A program made the translations under genes and the position numbers. The notes under the pieces are model-generated. The model was not told where the DNA came from. It did no database searches and saw nothing but the letters and a program-made list of their open reading frames with translations. From JANSWY01 sp965228955 (GTDB lineage: Bacteria; Bacteroidota; Bacteroidia; Cytophagales; Cyclobacteriaceae): DNA of 64,000 bases. Shown piece after piece: positions 16,735 through 26,385 of the stretch (positions are counted from its first letter, which is position 1; each line of letters opens with the position of its first letter). The DNA lies in NCBI GenBank assembly GCA_965228955.1, contig OZ245848.1, forward strand, positions 620,001-684,000, read 5' to 3'.

Positions 16735-17328
16735 CTAAGATTTAAACTTTTCGATTATTTCTTTTCGCCAAAACCGCTTTTCAATCTTGCGAATGTTTTT
16801 GGTATCAATTAGAGTTTCCAGATATCTTTCTAACCATAGTAGTTCATTATCTCCTTTTTCACCCATGAATATGGATGGGTATATAGCATTCCCATAATTG
16901 TGTTGAGATTTATGAGGAGTATCATCTACTATCAACATGTTGTCCAAATCTCCAAACCCCAGCTGATGAACTTTCTTGAGCATCTTCACATAGTTCAGAT
17001 GACTGTAATCTGAATATCCTGATTCTTCTACCGCCTTTTTATTCAGCTGCAGAGTACATTTCGATCTTCCCCAAACAAATTTTAATGGATAATCAGCAGG
17101 AAATATCACCTTCACAATAGCCTCTACATATTCATCAGATGCAGAGGACCAAACTGCAACTTCAAAGTGTTTAGTGAGGCTTAAAAGGAATTCTTCAAGT
17201 CCGGGTCTTTTGTAAACCTTGTAACCATAAACCTCAAAGTCCCATACTCTGCCAAGTGGTTCCTTAGTTGCATGAATAAGAGTTTCATCAAGGTCAAGGA
17301 TGACCAGTTTTTTGCGCGTATTAGTCAA
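16735..17328 (-). CDS. HAD-superfamily, FCP1/SCP-like phosphatase
   Basis: The catalytic motif DLDETLIHAT (nucleophile Asp and +2 Asp) stands at the start of an NLI-interacting-factor type domain: RPGLEEFLLSLTKHFEVAVW, then SSASDEYVEAIV, then FVWGRSKC, and the C-terminal acidic motif MLIVDDTPHKSQHN. It is probably a protein or small-molecule phosphatase. I start at the TTG at 17328 (TNTRKKLVILDLDETL), which puts the active site close to the N-terminus as in the family. A longer frame begins with TTG at 17403 and would add 25 hydrophobic residues. No in-frame ATG is available. Confidence 0.75.
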   Translation of the reverse strand: MTNTRKKLVILDLDETLIHATKEPLGRVWDFEVYGYKVYKRPGLEEFLLSLTKHFEVAVWSSASDEYVEAIVKVIFPADYPLKFVWGRSKCTLQLNKKAVEESGYSDYSHLNYVKMLKKVHQLGFGDLDNMLIVDDTPHKSQHNYGNAIYPSIFMGEKGDNELLWLERYLETLIDTKNIRKIEKRFWRKEIIEKFKS

Positions 17329-17409
17329 TATGAAAAAAATTAAAATGTGTACAACCCTAACGCTTACAACAGATATAAAAAAAATGTTCCCCCTTTTGTT
17401 CAAATAATG

Positions 17410-17439
17410 TTGAAGAAAAAATTAAAATAATTATATTTA
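17410..17439 (+). promoter_or_regulatory. candidate promoter of the DUF4369 lipoprotein gene
   Basis: TTG at 17410-17412, a 19-base spacer, then TATATTTA at 17432-17439, one mismatch from TAnnTTTG, 23 bases before the ATG at 17463. Spacing and position fit a Bacteroidota housekeeping promoter. Confidence 0.4.
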
Positions 17440-17462
17440 ATCTTCGAACTTTATCATTTATC

Positions 17463-18221
17463 ATGAAAAACACTCTACTCCTCCTGGGGGCGGCTATTCT
17501 ATTGTTTAGCTGCAACCAAACTGTGGAGGAAACCGCCACGAAGAACTATGAACTATCCCTCAATGCAAAGGGATTTAGAGACTCCACCTTATTTATCATT
17601 TACAGTTCAGACTTAAAGACCAACATCGACTCTGGATATATTGTGAATGGTGAGTTAAAATTGACTGGATCAGTTGATTTTCCGCAGTATGTGAAAATTC
17701 ATACGCCATTTGAAGACAAACATGCCGGAGACTACCGGAGGTTGCTTTTTTGGCTTGAAAACAAATCAATTTCTATCACAGGGGACTTCCAAAACTTTGA
17801 TCAAAGTATTGTAACAGGTTCGCCATTGAATGCTATGCACCACCAAATAGATTCCGAACTGGAAGCATTGGATGTTGTGCGTGATAGTCTTCTTCGAACA
17901 TATCGTGAGATGAATGACAGGAATAGCTATATCGTTCAAACTATTGATCATTATGATAGCTTGAGAAGGGATATTATCTTCAGTTACATTGAGAATCACC
18001 CAAACAATGAGGTGTGTATCAGAAAACTGGCACTATATAAACAAGATATGTCAGTAGAGCAGCTCCAATTCATCTTTAGTAAGGTGGAACAGCAATACCA
18101 TACTTATATGCACTCACAGGAGATTATGGCATATATCAATGAAAAGGTCAATGCTGACTTAGCTCAAAAAGATCTTCTGAAAGACTTAAAAGAAAATCAG
18201 GATTTTACTTCGGTAGATTAA
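17463..18221 (+). CDS. DUF4369-domain lipoprotein without a thioredoxin domain
   Basis: A 252-residue lipoprotein with signal and lipobox at LLLGAAILLFSC (Cys17). Residues about 27-125 match DUF4369 (YELSLNAKGFRDSTLFIIYS, then LKLTGSVDFPQYVKI and FWLENKSISITGDF). In most Bacteroidota this domain precedes an AhpC/TlpA-like redoxin domain. Here the rest is a helical region and the protein ends near residue 252 with no CxxC motif. It is therefore a shortened or specialised form. Role unknown; probably periplasmic and membrane-attached. Confidence 0.75.
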   Translation: MKNTLLLLGAAILLFSCNQTVEETATKNYELSLNAKGFRDSTLFIIYSSDLKTNIDSGYIVNGELKLTGSVDFPQYVKIHTPFEDKHAGDYRRLLFWLENKSISITGDFQNFDQSIVTGSPLNAMHHQIDSELEALDVVRDSLLRTYREMNDRNSYIVQTIDHYDSLRRDIIFSYIENHPNNEVCIRKLALYKQDMSVEQLQFIFSKVEQQYHTYMHSQEIMAYINEKVNADLAQKDLLKDLKENQDFTSVD

Positions 18222-18227
18222 GTGTTG

Positions 18228-19013
18228 TTATGCAGGGGTACCAAGCAAATAGAGCTTGTTGCCCCCTTTTCCTTTCAAACTTCCTTTCTCCCAAGTATAA
18301 TTTTCATCTGATAGATCTTCCAGTAAAATATCCATGTCTTCAAGGGTATAAGTTCTTGCGTTGGAAACAGCACCATCCCAGGCAATGAAGAAAGGGAGTA
18401 CTGGAATGATATAAGTGAAGAAAAGCTGCTTAAAGGTCATTGGTCTTACCATTGGAGTAACAAAAAATACTGTCAGGAAACTAAATGGAATTGCAATCCA
18501 CCAGATCCATTTTGGGAAACTGTTGTCACTTATTTCATATGCACAAAACGCTTGTTTCTGATCTTTGGCGTTTTTTAAAATTCCTTTTGCAATTTCTGGC
18601 TTCATATGATGTAGACTACAAATCATGGTCCGAAGTGCTTTGCCTTCCATTTTGACATTTGTGGCATCAACAGAAGAGGTTTCGTAAACCACATTTTCAT
18701 CTCCATTATTGTTGATAATGTTAATGGCATCTCCGTTTGGATATAAGTCGGAAAGTGTAAGTTTGGTGTTTTCAAACCCCCCTTCATTCTTTAACTTTTT
18801 GTGAACTTCAATCATAGGTCCACCTGCTCCAGAGCATAGGTCGTAGAGCTTTAGTTCTCCATGTGATTTTAAAGGCTCTTTCAGAATTTCAATAAGTTGG
18901 TCGCTTGTTCCTAATAGTTTGTGAAAAGTCTCTATATATCGAGTCATTAATTCTCTGATCCAATTGGGAAACCAGGATTGGTCTTCAAATTCGAATAAGT
19001 GCATTCTTTTCAT
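18228..19013 (-). CDS. class I SAM methyltransferase with an internal membrane segment
   Basis: A 261-residue protein. SAM motif I is LYDLCSGAGGPMIEVHKKL (about 56-74), followed by LTLSDLYPN and a motif near TMICSLHHMKPEIAKGIL. Between about 165 and 215 are two hydrophobic segments (WIWWIAIPFSFLTVFFV and LFFTYIIPVLPFFIAW) that would insert in the membrane. The C-terminal part (YTLEDMDILLEDL, GGNKLYLLGTP) returns to the Rossmann fold. Such a layout suggests a hydrophobic or lipid substrate, which is inference. It converges on the DUF4369 gene with a 6-base gap. Confidence 0.72.
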   Translation of the reverse strand: MKRMHLFEFEDQSWFPNWIRELMTRYIETFHKLLGTSDQLIEILKEPLKSHGELKLYDLCSGAGGPMIEVHKKLKNEGGFENTKLTLSDLYPNGDAINIINNNGDENVVYETSSVDATNVKMEGKALRTMICSLHHMKPEIAKGILKNAKDQKQAFCAYEISDNSFPKWIWWIAIPFSFLTVFFVTPMVRPMTFKQLFFTYIIPVLPFFIAWDGAVSNARTYTLEDMDILLEDLSDENYTWEKGSLKGKGGNKLYLLGTPA

Positions 19014-19128
19014 GAGAAGAGGAAGATTTGATGGATAGTTAAAGCTATGAAAAAACAGTCAAAAAATGTAGGTAGCGAGCTAACAATCAGAAAGTTGTGT
19101 GAGTTACAAAGGTCCAAATACATTTTTT

Positions 19129-19518
19129 ATGAAAACTCTGCTTCTAATTGCTGCCGGAATTTCATTAATTGGGTGGGCAGCACACACTTTTTTAGGCACA
19201 AAGGAATTCTTGTCAACTAAAGTCTCAACTTCTGCAAAGATCCTGAACAACTGGTATCAATCGTATTGTGCCTGGCATTTAATTACCATTGATTTACTCA
19301 TGTTTACGATTGGATTCTCGATATTGGCATTCACCGATCTGGTTCAAACTAAAAGTGATATTTTGAATTTTTTAGGTGTATGGATGATCGGTTGGGCAGT
19401 AGCCTGGATTGCAACTTTGGCATTTAGCAAAGAGGGGAGGGTCCAATTGAGAAAGCTACATCAATGGATGATTTTTCTAATTCTGGCCGGTTGTTCTTTC
19501 TGGGCCGCTACACTTTAA
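19129..19518 (+). CDS. small four-helix membrane protein
   Basis: A 130-residue protein with about four membrane helices (LLLIAAGISLIGWAAHTFL, LLMFTIGFSILAFTDLV, FLGVWMIGWAVAWIATLAF, WMIFLILAGCSFWAATL). I choose ATG 19129 over an upstream GTG at 19099 because it gives a clean membrane start. No family recognised. It is followed after 10 bases by another 130-residue membrane protein, probably an operon. Confidence 0.6.
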   Translation: MKTLLLIAAGISLIGWAAHTFLGTKEFLSTKVSTSAKILNNWYQSYCAWHLITIDLLMFTIGFSILAFTDLVQTKSDILNFLGVWMIGWAVAWIATLAFSKEGRVQLRKLHQWMIFLILAGCSFWAATL

Positions 19519-19528
19519 ATCAAAGCTC

Positions 19529-19921
19529 ATGACGGCAAGTAACTTACTACTAGTTTGTGGAATATTCCACATTGGGTTTATCATCTTTCACATTAGATTC
19601 CGACAAATATTTAATTGGGATAATGACCTTCAAAGCGTCTCATACGTCAATCGACAGATAATGCCAATTCTCAATTGGTGCTTGACGTTTTTGTTCGTTG
19701 CATTTACTTATTTAATGTTATTTGAAAGCACCGAGCTTTTGGGAACATCGATTGGGAGATTTTTACTTTATGTAATAACTGGTTTTTGGGCTTTTAGGCT
19801 GGTTTTGCAATTCGTCTATTTTGGATGGAAAAGTAAGAAGTCCAATCAATTCGCACTGCTACTTTTTGTAGGTAATGTTCTATTGATATCAATTATTTTC
19901 CTGAATCAGCAAGCTTACTAG
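19529..19921 (+). CDS. small four-helix membrane protein
   Basis: A 130-residue protein with about four hydrophobic segments (NLLLVCGIFHIGFIIFHI, WCLTFLFVAFTYLMLF, FLLYVITGFWAFRLVLQFVY, FALLLFVGNVLLISIIFL). His and Arg residues in the first helix and loop (HIRFRQIFNW) are the only polar features. It has the same size and topology as its upstream neighbour, but I see no clear sequence identity. Its end overlaps the convergent transglutaminase gene by 29 bases. Confidence 0.6.
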   Translation: MTASNLLLVCGIFHIGFIIFHIRFRQIFNWDNDLQSVSYVNRQIMPILNWCLTFLFVAFTYLMLFESTELLGTSIGRFLLYVITGFWAFRLVLQFVYFGWKSKKSNQFALLLFVGNVLLISIIFLNQQAY

Positions 19922-21890
19922 TTCGTATTCTTGCGGCTGCTTCTTTGTTGGCCGCTTTTAATGAGGATATATTGTATTTACAGGTGAGGATTATGTTATC
20001 AATGATGGATCTGCTGAGGTTCTTTCGGCTTTCGAGCTTTTCTAATTGAAATTCCTTATAAGCATCCGCTAAAACCACTTGAGGAGCCGTTTGTCGGATT
20101 CTTGTACTAAGTCCAAATGCATATTGCTCATAGAATTCAATTTCAGACTTTAATCGAATTAGTTTGATTTCAGTCATTTCGTGTCTTCCATTCACAACGT
20201 CTCTAATGGCGATTTGATTGTTCAAAAACTGTGTCTTTAAATATCTCCTTTTTTCTGAATCAGTACAGAGGTCCCTCATGGTTGAGTTTTGGTTTTTTAA
20301 AGCATTGATTTTGTTAGCTTCTAATTGCTTGAGCGTATTCCAAAGTTCACGTTCCTCCAGATGAAAATTTTTCAATTGCTTGATCAAAGACATTTGATAT
20401 TCCATTGGTATGTAGACTTTCTGAAGCATTGTGTCGATAAGAGGTAACCTGTAAATTCTTATGTAGGTATTGGATACATAAGGAATCCACTCGTCAATCT
20501 CCAGTTCGGTTTTCATGATTTCATTCATGATTTTTTTCTTTTCAATTGCGCTTGTACTCAGTGTTTCTTTCACAAGGTCAATGCCTTTGTCATATGCATC
20601 AATTTCAACTTGAATAGCTGTCAAAGTGATCTCATGCTCATCTACCATCCACGGTTTGGTGTCATGATCTGAGTAACGGAGAGGGGTCAGTGGACCAAAG
20701 GTGTTTTGTGCTTGCTTATCTATAAGTCGTTGATAGCTGATAGCTGTTTTCTTTTGTCTGGCTAATTTTTTCGCAGCATAAGTAAGGTTTTGCTCTACCC
20801 ATTTATTGATTTGTCTGGTGGGTTTTACCATTCGCTCAGACATTTGCTTGGCCATTTTGCTTCTGCTGTTTGCAATTTCTGTCTTGATTACTTTCTGGTG
20901 AGCTCGGGCGTTTTTTATGGACTGGTTATAGATTGGGATCAGCTCTTTGTTGATTTCAATAAGTTCAAGGTCATTTTCCGGTGTTCGATCTAGCCTGTTT
21001 TGGGCTTTATAGAGATCTGCAATACTGAGGACTCGGTGGTTTTTTGGATTAAATGCATGGCCACTCTCCGCTGAAATTGCCAATTGATTTTCTTCACCTT
21101 TGTATTCATACTTTTTCAGTCCGGCCAGAAAGTCAATGCGTTGAGTTGAGTCGGGTCGAGTCAAATACTCCTCAATTGATTTTGCATCCTTTTCAAAAAC
21201 CTCTAGCGGTACTGGATACTGTAGCATTTGCCAATTAGGATCAATGGGAAGGTGATTATTCACTAAGTCTCTTGGTGCAATGTCAAAATAATATGGTGTT
21301 GGTCTTTTGGTGAAGTGATACTTATCCTGCAAGTAAGGGATTCGAAACCATTCATACATCAGCTTTCTGAAAACACGTCTATTCTGAACTACAAATCCTG
21401 CACCCCATGTTGCATCAACCAACTTCCATTTCCCATTTACTTTTACAGCATTCCAGCTATGGTCCGACTCGTAAAAAGTAGTGCCCCATTGGTAGCTCAA
21501 TCCCTTACTGTATCCACTTATTGTATAAGATTGAATGTTAGAATGTTTGCATAATTCATCGAAGAGATCAGAATATTGATAACAAATCCCTTTTCTCCGT
21601 TTCAGTGTTTCTTTAACACTAATTGATTCTTTACTCAGTTTTTTGATCCCCTTTACATCATATCTAATGTTATTGGTAATCCAGGTGTAGATGTTACGGA
21701 CTTTGATACTATCATCCGTTTCGTCTTGTGTTAAGAACTTTGCCAATCTTTTAGGAGACTTTTTTGCCCAGATAGGAGCTTTGGAATACGGAGCATTAAA
21801 CTCAGTCATCATCTGGGCATCCACTCTGGTTACTGCACACAGATGTATAGTGATTAACAGAATTGAGATGACAAAAACGCGTTTCAACAA
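19893..21890 (-). CDS. secreted transglutaminase-domain protein
   Basis: A 665-residue protein with a signal peptide (MLKRVFVISILLITIHLCAV, cleavage near VDAQ). No in-frame ATG lies near the start, so TTG at 21890 is used. The transglutaminase-like core is at about 65-170: RNIYTWITNNIRYD, Cys in RRKGICYQYSDLFDELC, His in DHSWNAVKVNGKWKLVDATW with the following Asp, a complete Cys-His-Asp triad. Residues about 270-665 are mostly long charged helices. Probably a periplasmic or surface peptidase-like protein of unknown substrate. I recall the CYQYSDLF plus HSWNAV combination in many Bacteroidota homologues. Confidence 0.8.
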   Translation of the reverse strand: MLKRVFVISILLITIHLCAVTRVDAQMMTEFNAPYSKAPIWAKKSPKRLAKFLTQDETDDSIKVRNIYTWITNNIRYDVKGIKKLSKESISVKETLKRRKGICYQYSDLFDELCKHSNIQSYTISGYSKGLSYQWGTTFYESDHSWNAVKVNGKWKLVDATWGAGFVVQNRRVFRKLMYEWFRIPYLQDKYHFTKRPTPYYFDIAPRDLVNNHLPIDPNWQMLQYPVPLEVFEKDAKSIEEYLTRPDSTQRIDFLAGLKKYEYKGEENQLAISAESGHAFNPKNHRVLSIADLYKAQNRLDRTPENDLELIEINKELIPIYNQSIKNARAHQKVIKTEIANSRSKMAKQMSERMVKPTRQINKWVEQNLTYAAKKLARQKKTAISYQRLIDKQAQNTFGPLTPLRYSDHDTKPWMVDEHEITLTAIQVEIDAYDKGIDLVKETLSTSAIEKKKIMNEIMKTELEIDEWIPYVSNTYIRIYRLPLIDTMLQKVYIPMEYQMSLIKQLKNFHLEERELWNTLKQLEANKINALKNQNSTMRDLCTDSEKRRYLKTQFLNNQIAIRDVVNGRHEMTEIKLIRLKSEIEFYEQYAFGLSTRIRQTAPQVVLADAYKEFQLEKLESRKNLSRSIIDNIILTCKYNISSLKAANKEAAARIRTSKLADSGK

Positions 21891-22033
21891 AATTTGAGTT
21901 TAGTTCCTTACTTTAAATTACAAAAGGATGGATAAAATGGAGAACAAAAAATAAAAAATCCATTGTGGAGTATAATACTTAGCATTCTTCCAAACATTCC
22001 GTAGTATTGTATCCACATTTCAATTTTACGACC

Positions 22034-23695
22034 ATGACATTCAATAAAGCCCAATCTCAAGTAGCCAGAAATGCTATAGAACGCATCTACATTAACATGC
22101 GTCATTTATTCATTCGTGGGAGCTACAAGCCCACCGGAGTTTCAGGTTCTTCTTTGATGTCGTCACTTCTAACATTGAAACCTGAGATATACGGTGTAAT
22201 TGATCACCCTGAAAAGGTGGAGCTGGAAGGAATGCTTTATATCCTTGAAAGGCTTCCGGATGGTATTGAAGAATGTCGGTTTATCAAACTAACGGCTCGT
22301 GAAGGAATTGAAGAAGCCGGTCATGAGGTAATCATCCCATCAAAAAGGAGAAGAAATTGTTACAGAATTGATGAGGATAGAATGTATGTTGAAATGACCA
22401 GAGGTCGAAGTGATATTTATGATATTCTTACTCACCTTACATTCCTCTATAACGAGGCTGAAAAGATAAAGAATTACTGCATTGATCTCAAAGGAGAATT
22501 TACTGAAGACTGGAAAAAGCTGGAGGAAATAGTTCTTAAAGAAGAACAAGGTGAGGAGTTCGATGAGAGTAAAGCAATGATTTACCTGAGTAATGTTTTG
22601 GGTAGAACTGTCAGCGAAGTAAAGGAGACAATCGAAAAATTTAAGGCTAGTAAAGTTAGAAATAGCCTATATAGAATAGCGTACTGGTTAGGTAAACGCT
22701 CTATCCATGATCAGGAGCTTGAGGAGGATAGAGAAGTGTCTTTTTCCGCGAAGCTCAGAGAGATCATTGGTCAACATATCTATGGAGAGCAGTGGGCTAC
22801 AAGAATTAAGAATTTGCTGGAAAAGGAAGGTTTAATAGAGCGACCAATTCATGTGATTAGTGCAAACCTTCACAGCTTTATGAATATTATCTACGGTTTT
22901 CAGGCTGGAGGAAAGTTCAAAGATGTGATGGATCTCGCTAATGCCACAAGTGCTGAGGGAAGTGACAAATTAAATGACAAGATCAGAAAACATGCCTTAG
23001 GTAATGGTATGTATGAGCTTCCTGATAGTTCTGGAACTAACCTAACAGTTCAGGTATATGACTTTGCAAAAATTGATGTGTCTGGACACCCACTTGACCT
23101 AACTTGTGAAGGAGGTGAGAAGCCGGTTCTTATTGTGATGGATTATGCATTTGGTGAGCAAGCATACGAGTGTATGGAAGAGCTGCTTAAACCTTTTGGA
23201 GATGAAGATAAAATGTATCAGGATATTCGCAGTATTACCATCATGGGTAAAGCTGGAATCCTCGAAGGTGATAAAGGAGATCTAATGATCCCAACTGCCC
23301 ATGTCTTTGAAGGAACTGCTGACAACTATCCATTTGACAACCTTTTGACGAAAGAAGATTTTGAAGGGAATGATCTTGGAGTTTATGAAGGAACCATGAT
23401 CACGGTACTAGGGACTTCACTACAAAACAGAGATGTATTAAATCACTTCTTAACATCTACATGGAATGCTGTAGGCCTTGAAATGGAAGGAGCACATTAT
23501 CAAAAGGCCATTCAATCATCAGCAAGAATTAGAAGAAGTATTAGGGAAGATGTAAAAGTCCTTTATGCTTATTATGCTTCGGATAACCCTTTAAAGACAG
23601 GCAAAACTTTGGCGTCTGGAAGTTTAGGAGCCGAGGGAGTGAAGCCTACATACCTGATCTCTGAAAAAGTACTGGAAAAGGTCTTTAAGATTTAA
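22034..23695 (+). CDS. DUF6909-like protein with nucleoside phosphorylase/nucleosidase fold at its C-terminus
   Basis: A 553-residue cytosolic protein. I start at ATG 22034 (MTFNKAQSQVARNAIERIYI); a TTG at 22007 is the alternative. The N-terminal half is helical with an IYDILTHLTFLYNEAEKIK-type segment. The C-terminal half carries hallmarks of the purine nucleoside phosphorylase/AMP nucleosidase fold: ITIMGKAGILEGDKGDLMIP, then TAHVFEG, and the substrate-binding GLEMEGAHYQKAI. I recall this arrangement as the Bacteroidota family DUF6909; no function is assigned. A role in nucleotide or nucleoside cleavage is an inference. It stands alone. Confidence 0.7.
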   Translation: MTFNKAQSQVARNAIERIYINMRHLFIRGSYKPTGVSGSSLMSSLLTLKPEIYGVIDHPEKVELEGMLYILERLPDGIEECRFIKLTAREGIEEAGHEVIIPSKRRRNCYRIDEDRMYVEMTRGRSDIYDILTHLTFLYNEAEKIKNYCIDLKGEFTEDWKKLEEIVLKEEQGEEFDESKAMIYLSNVLGRTVSEVKETIEKFKASKVRNSLYRIAYWLGKRSIHDQELEEDREVSFSAKLREIIGQHIYGEQWATRIKNLLEKEGLIERPIHVISANLHSFMNIIYGFQAGGKFKDVMDLANATSAEGSDKLNDKIRKHALGNGMYELPDSSGTNLTVQVYDFAKIDVSGHPLDLTCEGGEKPVLIVMDYAFGEQAYECMEELLKPFGDEDKMYQDIRSITIMGKAGILEGDKGDLMIPTAHVFEGTADNYPFDNLLTKEDFEGNDLGVYEGTMITVLGTSLQNRDVLNHFLTSTWNAVGLEMEGAHYQKAIQSSARIRRSIREDVKVLYAYYASDNPLKTGKTLASGSLGAEGVKPTYLISEKVLEKVFKI

Positions 23696-23754
23696 ACTCA
23701 CAGTTGTGTCTCATGCAGTTATGATTTAACTTTCATACAGTTAAACTCATTGCT

Positions 23755-26385
23755 ATGGTTCGGTTCCCACCGATCTTCTTATTGCTGTCACTACTATTCT
23801 CAGAAATTGCCGCACAACAGATTGAGCTTTCAGAGAACGAACTGCTTTTCATTCAGGAGCACCCTGTAATTACTATGGGTGGAGAAAAAGACTGGGAACC
23901 AATGTTGGTCTCCAACCGTCGTGGTATATCTGGGTTTGACAGAGACATGCTTGATGAGATTGAATTACTTACCGGACTAACTTTTGAGATAGAGGCTGGG
24001 AATTGGTCGGAAATTGTGAATAAAGCGGAAAACCGAGAAATTGATGGGTTATTATATTCTGCCAAGGTTCCTGAAAGAGCATCCCTATTCAATTTTAGTG
24101 ACCCATATGTCTATTTCCAAGTAGGTTTTTATGGGAGACTAGATGAACGGGCAATTACCAAAACCGAAAATCTAAAATCCGGAGTGGTGGCGGTACAAGC
24201 TTCAGATCAGTTTTCGAATAATTTCATTGATAGCTTAGACTACTTTGAGAAGAAAGTATATCCAGATAGAAATGCTGTCATTCAAGCGATTCTTTCTGAG
24301 GAGGTCGATTACTATTTTGGAGCGCTGGACCTTGATTATTATCTGGCAAAAAATGCAGTAACCGGAATTAAGTTGGTGCACCTGGTCCCAAACCAGGGCT
24401 TTGAATCGGTTTACAGTATCCGAAAAGATTACCCGGAATTAGTTTCTATAATGAACAAGGCGATCAAAGCAATACCTGTCACCAGAAGCAATTCTCTGAT
24501 GAAGAAATGGGGTTTTGGTAATCGCAGTTCAGTTCTGGTAGATAAAGGCATTATATCAAGGTTCATTGGAATCACGCTTGTAATTGTAGTTGTAATTCTG
24601 CTTTGGGTGGCCTCATTAGTTGGCCAGATCAGGAAGAGAAAAAGAATTCAAGAGAGACTGCAGGAAATGAAAGCCAACTTACAGGCTCAGGTGGAAAACT
24701 CCTCAGGACTGATCTATTCACTCGATCAAAATATGCGGGTGATTGTTAAGAATCGGAATTTTGAAGAGTTTGTAAAAGCCTTTTCAGGCAGAGCGATTTC
24801 GGTAGGCGATGATTTCTCAGAATTTATTCCAGATCAGTTTAAAGAAAATTGGGTCGGAAGATATCGTAAGGGGTTAGATGGAGAAAAATACTCAGTACAG
24901 GATACTTCGGATCTCATCGGTACAGGGATGAAAACTTATGTTACCTCATTCAACCCAATTGAAATCAGAGGGGAAATAGTTGGTGTGGCATGCTTTACTG
25001 AAGATATTACGGAATACACCTCTCTCAATCAGTATATGATCAACCTGATGGAGAATTCATATGACTATATTTTCATTAAGGATACCGATTACAAATTTGT
25101 GGTGGCAAGTCAGTCTTTGGCGGATGTGATGGGCCTTAAATCATGGAAAGACTTCATAGGTAAAACCGATTTTGAAATTAATTCAGAAAACGCTCCGGAA
25201 TTTCATGAGGATGAAAGAAGAGTGATAGAAGAAGGTTTATATTCAATCAATAAAGAGCATTCTTTCAAAGATAAAAATGGAGCAATAAGATGGGTTCAAT
25301 CCACAAATGAACCCATATATGATAAAAACAAAAGAATCATTGGTCTCTCAGGGGTGAGTAGAGATATTACAGAGGCTAAACGCAATGAGCAATCCACCAA
25401 GATGCTTCTTTCGGCAATTGACACAACAGGAGATTATGTTACATTCTTCGATAGAGAATTGAAATTGTTCTACTTGAATAAGGCTGCAAAAGAGATATTT
25501 GGAGAGGAGGATTACATTGGGATGAGCCTTGATAGAGTACTTTCTCCAGAGGTATTTGAAGAGGTAAAGCAAACTGTACAAGAAGGCCTTCAAGAACGTG
25601 ACAAAACCAGGGATGAATTGGAAATCATTGTTCCTGAAACAGGGGAGAAAAGAATTGTGGATAGTGTCGTAGTGAAAGTAATGGATGATAATGATGAGTT
25701 CATTTGTTTCGCCAACATTGCACGGGATATTACGAACAGAAAGAAACTACAGGAGGAGGTAGCAGCTGCAAAATTAAATGATGAGCTGATGCGTGCTTCC
25801 TTCAAAGCTGAAGATCAGGAGCGGACAAGAATTGCGCACGACTTACATGATGGGGTGCAACAAAAGTTAGCAACCGCGGCTATTTCATTGCAGGCTCTTG
25901 AAAATGGAAGTGTCAACAGCACGATAAACCTGATAAATGAATCCATTTCAGAAATCAGAAGAATGTCTTACAATCTTTCTCCACGGGCTCTGAATGATCT
26001 GGGCTTATGTGCGGTAATCAAAGATGAAATAAACAGACTTAATGAAGTTCAAAGCGATATAAATTTCCTGTTTCATGACAATATAGAGGATATGAGGTTT
26101 GAAGATGCTATTGAGAAAAACCTCTACAGAATCTTTCAGGAGGCGACTTCCAATATATTGAAACATTCAGAAGCCACTGAGGTGCATATGCAGCTCATTA
26201 AAAGTGGTGATATCCTTTCTATGGGAATTGAAGATAATGGAGTAGGGTTTGATTCTAAGGAAGTGAAAGAAGGTGGAATGGGATTAGTCAGCCTTAGAAA
26301 TAGAGTCTCTTTAATAAATGGAGCAATTGAAATTGATTCATCCAAACAAAATGGTACCAACATATTAATTGAAATAGATTTATGA
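23755..26385 (+). CDS. hybrid sensor histidine kinase: periplasmic solute-binding, triple PAS, HisKA_3
   Basis: An 876-residue sensor. Signal peptide (about 1-20), then a family 3 solute-binding domain (about 30-250: HPVITMGGEKDWEPM, FDRDMLDEIELLTGLTFEIE, YSAKVPERASLFNFSDPY), one membrane helix (about 266-287), and three PAS modules (about 300-655), each ending in an EDIT/DIT-type motif. The kinase core is of the NarX type with phospho-acceptor His698 in RIAHDLHDGVQQ, followed by an HATPase with NILKHSEA and GIEDNGVGFD. It probably senses a small polar solute such as an amino acid. Its stop overlaps the regulator start by 4 bases. Confidence 0.92.
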   Translation: MVRFPPIFLLLSLLFSEIAAQQIELSENELLFIQEHPVITMGGEKDWEPMLVSNRRGISGFDRDMLDEIELLTGLTFEIEAGNWSEIVNKAENREIDGLLYSAKVPERASLFNFSDPYVYFQVGFYGRLDERAITKTENLKSGVVAVQASDQFSNNFIDSLDYFEKKVYPDRNAVIQAILSEEVDYYFGALDLDYYLAKNAVTGIKLVHLVPNQGFESVYSIRKDYPELVSIMNKAIKAIPVTRSNSLMKKWGFGNRSSVLVDKGIISRFIGITLVIVVVILLWVASLVGQIRKRKRIQERLQEMKANLQAQVENSSGLIYSLDQNMRVIVKNRNFEEFVKAFSGRAISVGDDFSEFIPDQFKENWVGRYRKGLDGEKYSVQDTSDLIGTGMKTYVTSFNPIEIRGEIVGVACFTEDITEYTSLNQYMINLMENSYDYIFIKDTDYKFVVASQSLADVMGLKSWKDFIGKTDFEINSENAPEFHEDERRVIEEGLYSINKEHSFKDKNGAIRWVQSTNEPIYDKNKRIIGLSGVSRDITEAKRNEQSTKMLLSAIDTTGDYVTFFDRELKLFYLNKAAKEIFGEEDYIGMSLDRVLSPEVFEEVKQTVQEGLQERDKTRDELEIIVPETGEKRIVDSVVVKVMDDNDEFICFANIARDITNRKKLQEEVAAAKLNDELMRASFKAEDQERTRIAHDLHDGVQQKLATAAISLQALENGSVNSTINLINESISEIRRMSYNLSPRALNDLGLCAVIKDEINRLNEVQSDINFLFHDNIEDMRFEDAIEKNLYRIFQEATSNILKHSEATEVHMQLIKSGDILSMGIEDNGVGFDSKEVKEGGMGLVSLRNRVSLINGAIEIDSSKQNGTNILIEIDL

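Noticed and set aside
17403..17403. Upstream TTG start of the HAD phosphatase
   Set aside because: It would add 25 hydrophobic residues before the catalytic DLDET motif, which normally sits close to the N-terminus; TTG at 17328 is preferred, though not proven.
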